Shown: piece by piece, positions 1 to 5,504 of the stretch | Position numbering within the stretch: position 1 is the first letter of the stretch | How the letters are laid out: the number at the start of each line of letters is the position of its first letter | NCBI GenBank assembly: GCA_903929845.1 | Contig: CAIYWF010000157.1 | Span: forward strand, 1-7,558 | Direction of reading: 5' to 3' | From: an uncultured Chlorobiaceae bacterium | GTDB lineage: Bacteria; Bacteroidota; Chlorobiia; Chlorobiales; Chlorobiaceae | Length of the DNA: 7,558 nt | Made by a program: the position numbers and the translations under genes | Notes under the pieces: generated by a model | Told to the model about the DNA's origin: nothing | The model's input: the letters and a program-made list of their open reading frames with translations, nothing else | Databases searched by the model: none

Positions 1-2
1 GT

Positions 3-98
3 CTCACTAATAACAGTGGTCTTGAGGTAAAAGTATCGAATGAAGTCCTTCTGATATTCTTTAGTTCCAACCCTGAATTGTTCACAATACCGGTGTGA
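3..98 (+). CDS. Possible C-terminal tail of an unidentified upstream gene (partial)
   Basis: A reading frame is open from the left edge (first full codon at 3) to a TGA at 96-98 and encodes about 31 residues, ending in ...SSNPELFTIPV. It stops 7 bp before the rnhB ATG, the spacing expected inside an operon. The visible residues alternate hydrophobic and polar, as in beta strands, but carry no motif I recognise. A stop-free run of 32 codons occurs by chance about one time in five, so the frame alone is weak evidence; the tight spacing to rnhB is the main support. If it is not coding, the first 105 bp are simply the rnhB leader. Of the other two plus-strand frames, one has tandem stops at 8-13 and the other a stop at 28-30. 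Confidence 0.35.
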   Translation, partial: LTNNSGLEVKVSNEVLLIFFSSNPELFTIPV

Positions 99-105
99 TT
101 CACTT

Positions 106-726
106 ATGATAACCGACTATGAATGGCCTCTCTGGAGACAATCAAAGCGAATCTGCGGCATTGACGAAGCAGGCCGGGGTCCGCTTGCCGGGCCAGTAGT
201 TGCCGCAGCAGTTGTTTTTCCGCGCTGGTTCAGGCCTGATGATTCCGTTCTGGAACTTCTGAATGATTCCAAGCAGCTTTCAGCAGACGAGAGGAACAAG
301 CTCGCACCTGCCATCAAAAAAGCCGCTTCATTCTGGGCGATCACAGCAGTTGAACACGGCACTATTGACCGAATCAACATTCTTCAGGCCACCATGCTGG
401 CCATGAATACCGCCGTGATGTCATTACCCAAAATACCTGATCTGCTTCTTGTGGATGGAAACAGGTTCAGAACTGATCTTTCCATTCCCTATGAAACCAT
501 TGTGAAGGGTGATTCAAAGGTCTTTTCAATTGCGGCTGCATCGGTGCTGGCCAAAACGCACAGGGACGAACTGATGGTGGCATACGGCGCACAATACCCG
601 CACTACGGCTTTGAACGTCATGCTGGCTATGCTACAAAAGCGCACGTTGAGGCGATCAGGCAGCATGGACGATGCCCGATTCACCGTTTAAGCTTCAAGC
701 TTCGCCAACTGGGCGAAAAGCCATGA
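106..726 (+). CDS. rnhB: Ribonuclease HII
   Basis: This enzyme cuts the RNA strand of RNA-DNA hybrids and nicks DNA 5' of single embedded ribonucleotides, starting ribonucleotide excision repair in the cytoplasm. The protein has 206 residues, normal for the family. The signature CGIDEAGRGPLAGPVVAAAV begins at residue 18. It supplies the metal-binding pair Asp20-Glu21 and the Gly23-Arg24-Gly25 loop that reads the ribose 2'-OH. Further acidic residues of the active site are Asp117 (LLVDGN) and Asp136 (VKGDSK), followed by the conserved SIAAASVLAK segment (141-150) and the HYGFERHAGYAT region (166-177). ATG 106 is the first start after an in-frame stop at 52-54. Only a weak GGTG (92-95) resembles a ribosome binding site. 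The stop codon overlaps the start of the next gene by 4 bp, so the two are probably translationally coupled. No key residue is missing. Confidence 0.97.
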   Translation: MITDYEWPLWRQSKRICGIDEAGRGPLAGPVVAAAVVFPRWFRPDDSVLELLNDSKQLSADERNKLAPAIKKAASFWAITAVEHGTIDRINILQATMLAMNTAVMSLPKIPDLLLVDGNRFRTDLSIPYETIVKGDSKVFSIAAASVLAKTHRDELMVAYGAQYPHYGFERHAGYATKAHVEAIRQHGRCPIHRLSFKLRQLGEKP

Positions 727-1115
727 AGGTTGCTTACGATCCGCACTTGCTCGGACCGGAGGGTGAGCAGATCGCCGCTGACTATCTGGTCAAGGAGGGG
801 TATCGGATCATTGAGCGCAATTACCGGTTTCATCGGAATGAAATAGATGTCATTGCCCTCTCTCAGAAAACCCTCTGCTTTGTTGAGGTGAAAACCCGAT
901 TCTCTTCTGCGAAAGGGCATCCTGCCGAAGCTGTAACACCACAGAAACAGCGGGAAATCATCAAGGCGGCTCGTGCTTACCTTGCGTTGTCCGGCGTCAT
1001 CGATACTGACTGCCGTTTCGATGTGGTTGCAATTCTGATACATGGTATGGAAGGAAACAGGATAGACTCCTTCAGTGTCGAACATTTTCAGGATGCCTTC
1101 TGGGCAAGCTCCTGA
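723..1115 (+). CDS. UPF0102 / YraN family nuclease-fold protein
   Basis: This is a 130-residue protein of the YraN (UPF0102) family, which adopts a restriction-endonuclease-like fold. Its cellular role is not settled; the frequent pairing with rnhB suggests work on nucleic acids. Visible family hallmarks are GPEGEQIAADYL (11-22), ERNYR (31-35), EIDVIA (40-45) and FVEVKTR (53-59). Glu40, Asp42, Glu55 and Lys57 form a PD-(D/E)xK-like acidic and lysine set. CRFDVVAI (97-104) is the usual closing motif. Start: ATG 723 lies in the ATGA overlap with the rnhB stop and gives the family's normal N-terminus. An in-frame ATG at 672 would add 17 residues of non-family sequence read from inside rnhB. No strong Shine-Dalgarno sequence precedes 723, as expected for a coupled gene. 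Family assignment is firm; catalytic activity is inference. Confidence 0.92.
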   Translation: MKVAYDPHLLGPEGEQIAADYLVKEGYRIIERNYRFHRNEIDVIALSQKTLCFVEVKTRFSSAKGHPAEAVTPQKQREIIKAARAYLALSGVIDTDCRFDVVAILIHGMEGNRIDSFSVEHFQDAFWASS

Positions 1116-1153
1116 ATACTATAAGGCAAGCATAATAACGGCATTTTTGTTAT

Positions 1154-1180
1154 CTTGTGAAACAAATTTCATCTCACAAG
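1154..1180. repeat. 7 bp perfect inverted repeat upstream of gyrB
   Basis: CTTGTGA (1154-1160) and TCACAAG (1174-1180) are perfect reverse complements separated by 13 bp, within the 80 bp spacer between the yraN-like gene and gyrB. Arm centres are 20 bp apart, about two helical turns, so a dimeric regulator could contact both arms on one face. As RNA the stem would be modest (7 bp with a 13 nt loop), with no T-run after it, so it is not an intrinsic terminator. It ends 15 bp before the gyrB ATG. A match to the -10 element, CATAAT (1131-1136), lies upstream of it without a convincing -35. The repeat is directly visible; its function is inference. Confidence 0.4.
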
Positions 1181-1195
1181 TTATAGCTGATCATT

Positions 1196-3145
1196 ATGCA
1201 GGAAGACGATATCCTTACCTCCTTGACCCCTTCAATAGAGACAAGTTACGGCGCAACCAATATCCAGGTTCTTGACGGCATTGAGCATGTGCGCATGCGT
1301 CCTGCTATGTATATTGGCGATATTCACAGCAGGGGCCTTCACCATCTGGTCTACGAAATTGTCGATAACTCTATCGATGAAACCCTCGGCGGCTTCAACG
1401 ACTATATTTTTGTCTCGCTGAATCCTGACGGCTCGGTGACAGTTATTGATCACGGCCGCGGCATTCCTGTTGATATTCACCCCGAAAAGCAGAAATCGGC
1501 GCTTGAACTGGTCATGACGGTTATCGGCGCTGGCGGCAAGTTCGACAAGGGTGCCTACAAGGTTTCCGGTGGTCTGCACGGTGTGGGTGCTTCGGTGGTC
1601 AATGCGCTTTCGGAATGGTGCGAAGTTGAGGTGTACCGCGATGGCCAGGTTTATTTTCAGCGCTTTGAACGGGGTATTCCCCAGGGTGATGTCAAGGCTA
1701 TTGGCCCTTCAGACCAGCGCGGCACGAAGACAACCTTCATGCCCGACCATCTTATTTTCAAGACAACCGAGTTCCGCAAGGATATTATTGTCGATCGTAT
1801 GCGGGAACTGGCGTTCCTCAACAAGGAACTCAGCATTACTGTTCAGGATACTGACGGCTTTCAGGAGGTTTTTCACTATGAAGGGGGAATCAAGGAATTT
1901 GTCCTCTTTACCGATCAGAACCGCATCAACCTGCTCAAGGAGCCAATTTATCTCTACGGCGAACGGGATACAACCATTGTTGAAATAGCGCTTCAGTACA
2001 ATGACTCCTATCAGGAAAATGTCTTCAGCTATGTCAACAATATCAATACACATGAAGGCGGCACACACGTTACCGGCTTCCGCAAGGCGCTGACCAGAAC
2101 GCTCAATGCCTACGCACAGAAAAACGATTTATTGAAAAACCTGAAACTTGCTCTTACCGGTGATGATTTCAAAGAGGGACTGACAGCGGTCATCTCGGTC
2201 AAGGTGGCTGAACCGCAATTTGAGGGGCAGACCAAAACAAAGCTTGGCAACTCGGAAACTCAGAGCATTGTCGAAACGGTGGTCAATGAGCAGCTCTCGG
2301 AGTTTGCCGAAAGCAATCCGAATGTGCTCAAGATGATTATTGAAAAGGTGAAGGGCGCGGCCATGTCGAGAGAGGCTGCCCGTAAAGCCAAGGAACTTAC
2401 CCGCAGAAAGTCGGTACTTGAGAGCTCGGGACTGCCGGGAAAACTTGCTGATTGCTCTATCAATGACCCGGAACATTGTGAGTTGTATATCGTTGAGGGT
2501 GATTCGGCAGGCGGCAGCGCCAAGCAGGGACGCGACAGAAGTTTTCAGGCAATTCTGCCTCTGAAGGGTAAAATTCTCAATGTCGAGAAGGCCCGCCTGC
2601 ACAAGATGCTTGAGAATGAGGAGATCAAAACTATTATTCTCGCGCTTGGCACAAGCTTTGGCGAGGATGAATTTTCCGTGGAAAAACTCCGATATGGCAA
2701 AATTATCATCATGACTGATGCGGATGTTGACGGCGCACATATCAGAACGCAGCTGTTGACCTTTTTCTACCGCCACATGCGTGCGCTGATTGAGGCTGGC
2801 AGGGTCTTTATAGCACAGCCGCCACTTTATCTGGTCAAGTCAGGCAAGGATCAGCAGTATGCCTGGGATGATGATGAGCGCAACAGTATTTCTGATGGGA
2901 TGAAAAAGATGCAGAAAGGGAAGGCAAACATCCACATCCAGCGATACAAGGGTCTTGGAGAGATGAATCCTGAGCAGCTCTGGAGCACCACGATGGATCC
3001 TGCCCACCGCTCACTTTTGCTGGTCAACGTGGAAAATGCCATGGAAGCTGATCAGGTATTCTCCACACTTATGGGCGACAAGGTTGAGCCACGGCGGGAC
3101 TTTATCGAGAAAAATGCGCGATACGTCCGCCGCTTAGATGTCTGA
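1196..3145 (+). CDS. gyrB: DNA gyrase subunit B (ATPase subunit)
   Basis: GyrB is the ATPase subunit of the A2B2 type II topoisomerase that introduces negative supercoils into DNA. Domains seen in order are as follows. The GHKL ATPase (about 20-230) has Glu54, Asn58 and Asp61 in the YEIVDNSID segment, DHGRGIP (85-91) and the GLHGVG lid (126-131). The transducer domain carries the QTK loop (Gln345-Lys347). The TOPRIM domain has EGDSAGGS (434-441) and the acidic triad Asp508, Asp510, Asp512. The C-terminal GyrA-binding tail has QRYKGLGEMNPEQLW (582-596). At 649 residues it is the short form, lacking the roughly 170-residue insert of the E. coli protein. Asp85, Arg148 and Thr177 align with the coumarin-contacting Asp73, Arg136 and Thr165 of E. 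coli, so no obvious novobiocin-resistance change is seen. Start ATG 1196 has no clear Shine-Dalgarno; nearby in-frame alternatives fall inside conserved sequence. No gyrA lies in the window. The last 12 bp overlap the end of surA on the other strand. Confidence 0.97.
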   Translation: MQEDDILTSLTPSIETSYGATNIQVLDGIEHVRMRPAMYIGDIHSRGLHHLVYEIVDNSIDETLGGFNDYIFVSLNPDGSVTVIDHGRGIPVDIHPEKQKSALELVMTVIGAGGKFDKGAYKVSGGLHGVGASVVNALSEWCEVEVYRDGQVYFQRFERGIPQGDVKAIGPSDQRGTKTTFMPDHLIFKTTEFRKDIIVDRMRELAFLNKELSITVQDTDGFQEVFHYEGGIKEFVLFTDQNRINLLKEPIYLYGERDTTIVEIALQYNDSYQENVFSYVNNINTHEGGTHVTGFRKALTRTLNAYAQKNDLLKNLKLALTGDDFKEGLTAVISVKVAEPQFEGQTKTKLGNSETQSIVETVVNEQLSEFAESNPNVLKMIIEKVKGAAMSREAARKAKELTRRKSVLESSGLPGKLADCSINDPEHCELYIVEGDSAGGSAKQGRDRSFQAILPLKGKILNVEKARLHKMLENEEIKTIILALGTSFGEDEFSVEKLRYGKIIIMTDADVDGAHIRTQLLTFFYRHMRALIEAGRVFIAQPPLYLVKSGKDQQYAWDDDERNSISDGMKKMQKGKANIHIQRYKGLGEMNPEQLWSTTMDPAHRSLLLVNVENAMEADQVFSTLMGDKVEPRRDFIEKNARYVRRLDV

Positions 3146-4450
3146 GATGCGAACATAAACCTCCTTGTGGAGCTGCTGCACCCATTGATTGAAGAGCTGG
3201 CGGCTTTTGTAGTCCAGCGTCATCTCCTCAAGAGCTGAATAGTCCTTTTCAGGATCAAGAGGGTGCGCTGCTATCCGCTCGTTCAACCTGAATATTCCAT
3301 AAAATGGCTCTCTTTGTGGTGGATTGATTTCCTGTGGTTCACTGATATCGCCGCTCTTTTTCAGTGAAGCTATTATCTCCTGCAATTGGGGAAATAATTT
3401 GGCAGGCGAAATCGTCTGCCTGGACGAGCCTGAGATGAGAATCGTACCGCCGATAGGTGCAGAGGCAGAATCATCAGAATATTTTTTTGCCATGTCCGCA
3501 AAATTCCCCTTACCGCTCAAAAGATCAGCATGCAGTGCATTGAGCTGCTGAATTGCCTCTGAAAAATCTCCCTTCGAACGATCAAGCCCTATAAGAATAT
3601 GCCTGACGTGGACAGCATTGTCATCCTTGCTGAGCAACTGAATGAGATGAAATCCATATCGCGTTTCAACAATGTCAGATATTCCCCCTTCCTTGAGTGC
3701 ATAAGCCGCACTCTCAAAGCTCTGGATAAGCTGGCCTTTCCTGACAAAGCCAAGATCTCCTCCTAATTTGGCAGAACCTGGATCCTGCGAATACTGCATT
3801 GCCAGAGAAGCAAAATCTGCTCCCGCAAGCAGCTCTTTGCGAATCTTCTGTATTGTTGCGAGCGATTGCGCCCTGCTTTCCGCTGCAACTCCCCGATATT
3901 TGATGATTTGCGATACGGAGACCTCTTCTGGAATCTCTTGTAGCTGACCACGGTTTGTATTATAGAATTCCATCGCCTCATCATAAGTGACGGTTATTCC
4001 CGCAGATTTTTTCTTTCGAAGGGTCTCGATCAACTGCTGATTGCGCAACTCCTCACGAATACTCTCGCGAATACCGACAGAGGACTTGCCAATACGACGC
4101 TCCATCTCCGCTTTCGACGGGAAACTTGAGCTGATTTGCTTGTAGCGGTCATTGACCATGGTGTCAAGCGAATTAAGGTCAATAGCGACACTATCGATTT
4201 TGGCTTTGGCAAGAATGATCTTCTGGTCAATCACCCCATCAAGTATTGAGCGGGACAATCCTTTATCTTTCGCCAGTTCAGGATACTGCAGGCGAGCCAT
4301 GAGTGCACGGTTATCGATTTCCGATTTAAATATGACCTCATTTCCGACAACGGCAACGACCCGGTCAGCGATTTCTGCAAGCGCTGATCCCTGAAAAAAT
4401 GATAATCCTGCGATAAGCAGCAATAGAGCGTTTCTCATTACTTTTTTCAT
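3134..4450 (-). CDS. surA: SurA-like periplasmic chaperone with two parvulin domains
   Basis: SurA binds unfolded outer-membrane proteins in the periplasm after Sec export and hands them to the assembly machinery; parvulin domains can catalyse prolyl isomerisation. The 438-residue product (E. coli SurA has 428) has a signal peptide: basic MKKVMRN, a hydrophobic core at 8-20, and a likely signal peptidase I site after Ala-Leu-Ala (23-25). The SurA N-terminal chaperone domain spans about 26-150. Parvulin 1 (about 174-274) keeps YSQDPGSAKLGGDLGF and GFHLIQL, but Gln181 stands where the first catalytic His is expected. Parvulin 2 (about 278-392) keeps that His (His284, HVRHILI) but has lost the GDLGW-like and GFHII-like segments. 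A final helix matches the usual SurA tail. ATG 4450 is chosen because AGGAG lies 7 bp upstream and the signal peptide begins there. It is the third gene after secD and secF, 97 bp from the secF stop. Confidence 0.9.
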   Translation of the reverse strand: MKKVMRNALLLLIAGLSFFQGSALAEIADRVVAVVGNEVIFKSEIDNRALMARLQYPELAKDKGLSRSILDGVIDQKIILAKAKIDSVAIDLNSLDTMVNDRYKQISSSFPSKAEMERRIGKSSVGIRESIREELRNQQLIETLRKKKSAGITVTYDEAMEFYNTNRGQLQEIPEEVSVSQIIKYRGVAAESRAQSLATIQKIRKELLAGADFASLAMQYSQDPGSAKLGGDLGFVRKGQLIQSFESAAYALKEGGISDIVETRYGFHLIQLLSKDDNAVHVRHILIGLDRSKGDFSEAIQQLNALHADLLSGKGNFADMAKKYSDDSASAPIGGTILISGSSRQTISPAKLFPQLQEIIASLKKSGDISEPQEINPPQREPFYGIFRLNERIAAHPLDPEKDYSALEEMTLDYKSRQLFNQWVQQLHKEVYVRISDI

Positions 4451-4457
4451 GCACCGA

Positions 4458-4462
4458 CTCCT
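4458..4462 (-). promoter_or_regulatory. surA ribosome binding site
   Basis: Read on the minus strand this is AGGAG, 7 nt before the ATG at 4450. It is the clearest Shine-Dalgarno match among the genes here and decides the surA start over the upstream in-frame TTG at 4627 and the internal Met5 codon. Its presence suggests that surA initiates translation independently of secF. Confidence 0.8.
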
Positions 4463-4468
4463 GACTGA

Positions 4469-4497
4469 TAAATATTTTTTAAGTTTTCCGGCCACAA
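4469..4497 (-). promoter_or_regulatory. Weak candidate surA promoter in the secF-surA gap
   Basis: On the minus strand TTGTGG (4497-4492) and TATTTA (4474-4469) are separated by 17 bp in the A+T-rich end of the 97 bp gap before surA. Each hexamer matches only half of the sigma-70-type consensus. The transcript would begin almost at the ribosome binding site, which is tight. The gap holds no convincing terminator hairpin, so read-through from secDF remains the simpler assumption. Confidence 0.18.
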
Positions 4498-4547
4498 AGG
4501 GCGCGATGGTACAGATTGCATAACTCTCAACATCATGACAAAGTCTC

Positions 4548-5483
4548 TCAGGAAATCTTGCTTCCTCTGAGATGAACAGCACTTTTGGTAAGCCTGAGCC
4601 AGTCATACACCAATGGTGCCGCAACAAAGATTGATGAATAGGTGCCGATCATAATCCCGATAAAGACGGCAAAGGCAAAACCTCTGATGGCAGGTCCTGC
4701 AAAAATAAAGAGCACAAAAACCGAGAGAAGCACTGTTCCTGAGGTTATAATCGTGCGGCTGAGCGTCTGATTCATGCTTTCATTGAAAATCCTTTCATAT
4801 TCAGACGGTTTCTGCCCCCGTATTCTCTCCCGGATACGATCGTAAACGACCACAGTATCGGTAATGGAATAACCTGCTATTGTAAGAAAAGCAGCTATAA
4901 TGCTCTGATCCATTTCAAGCGGCATGAAGGTAAAGATACCGCCAAGAATACTGAAGAGACCCAGCACAGTCAGGATATCATGAAAAATCGCAATCACGCC
5001 GGCAGTTGCAAATTTTATTTCAAACCGGAACCCTACATAAAGAAGGATGGCAAAAAGGGATGCAAAGAGCGCCTTTACCGCCGACCATTTCAAATCGGAA
5101 GCAATACTCGGGCCTACGGCATCAATACGGACAATTTCATGATGATTCCCCTTGATACGATCGTTGAGAGCGTTGGAAACCAGAGATTTCAATTGCCCGC
5201 TATCTCCCTCGAAAACGGTGCTGAAGAGGAAAGAGCGATCCATGCCATACTGCTTCAGGGTTCCTGAAACTCCTGCAGCGTCAAGAACCGAACGAATCTG
5301 AGCGACATCAATGTTTTTGTCGAATCGTATCACTACCTCCGAACCTCCCCTGAAATCAATCCCGTAGTTCAGCCCTTTCAAGACGAGCGAACCCATGCCC
5401 GCAAGCAGCAGAACGATAGAAAAACCGTACGCAATTTTACGATACCGGATAAAGTTAAAGTTGGTCTTCTGAAAGATCCTCAT
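4548..5483 (-). CDS. secF: Protein translocase subunit SecF
   Basis: SecF pairs with SecD in the inner membrane and uses the ion gradient to pull preproteins through SecYEG into the periplasm. The protein has 311 residues, normal for a stand-alone SecF. A first membrane segment (about 17-36) is followed by GIDFRGG (41-47), a periplasmic P4-type domain (about 48-128), and five further membrane segments at about 134-152, 158-182, 193-214, 245-264 and 268-294. GYSITDTVVVYDRIRE (204-219) carries Asp209 and LSRTIITSG carries Arg243; by alignment from memory these match the ion-path residues Asp213 and Arg247 of E. coli SecF. The ATG at 5483 gives the standard N-terminus MRIFQKTNFN, though no good Shine-Dalgarno precedes it. 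It starts 21 bp after the secD stop, so co-translation with secD is likely. It is intact and not fused to SecD. Confidence 0.97.
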   Translation of the reverse strand: MRIFQKTNFNFIRYRKIAYGFSIVLLLAGMGSLVLKGLNYGIDFRGGSEVVIRFDKNIDVAQIRSVLDAAGVSGTLKQYGMDRSFLFSTVFEGDSGQLKSLVSNALNDRIKGNHHEIVRIDAVGPSIASDLKWSAVKALFASLFAILLYVGFRFEIKFATAGVIAIFHDILTVLGLFSILGGIFTFMPLEMDQSIIAAFLTIAGYSITDTVVVYDRIRERIRGQKPSEYERIFNESMNQTLSRTIITSGTVLLSVFVLFIFAGPAIRGFAFAVFIGIMIGTYSSIFVAAPLVYDWLRLTKSAVHLRGSKIS

Positions 5484-5504
5484 GAGTTGAAACGTCTTGA
5501 AATA

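Noticed and set aside
690..702. AAGCTTcAAGCTT near-palindrome at the end of rnhB
   Set aside because: It encodes the conserved LSFKLR region of RNase HII, has no T-run, and is followed directly by the coupled gene, so a terminator role is unlikely.
672..722. Longer N-terminus for the YraN-like gene from ATG 672
   Set aside because: The added 17 residues are rnhB sequence read in another frame and do not resemble the family; ATG 723 in the ATGA overlap gives the normal N-terminus.
1156..1178. TGTGA...TCACA upstream of gyrB as a CRP/FNR-type site
   Set aside because: The half-sites match the CRP core, but the spacer is 13 bp instead of 6 bp, so a canonical CRP dimer would not fit.
2129..2776. 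215-codon open frame on the minus strand inside gyrB
   Set aside because: It lies wholly within conserved transducer and TOPRIM sequence of GyrB, shows no protein motif and is best explained as an antisense shadow of gyrB codon use.
1196..3145. Topoisomerase IV ParE instead of GyrB
   Set aside because: The tail QRYKGLGEMNPEQLW and the ending with EPRRDFIEKNARYVRRLDV are GyrB-like. The short length is normal for GyrB outside Proteobacteria.
4451..4627. In-frame extension of surA to a TTG at 4627
   Set aside because: It would place about 59 residues before a textbook signal peptide, overlap secF by 80 bp, and ignore the AGGAG before ATG 4450.
4980..5267. 95-codon plus-strand frame antisense to secF
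   Set aside because: secF here encodes conserved membrane and periplasmic segments; the antisense product has no recognisable features and no start signals.
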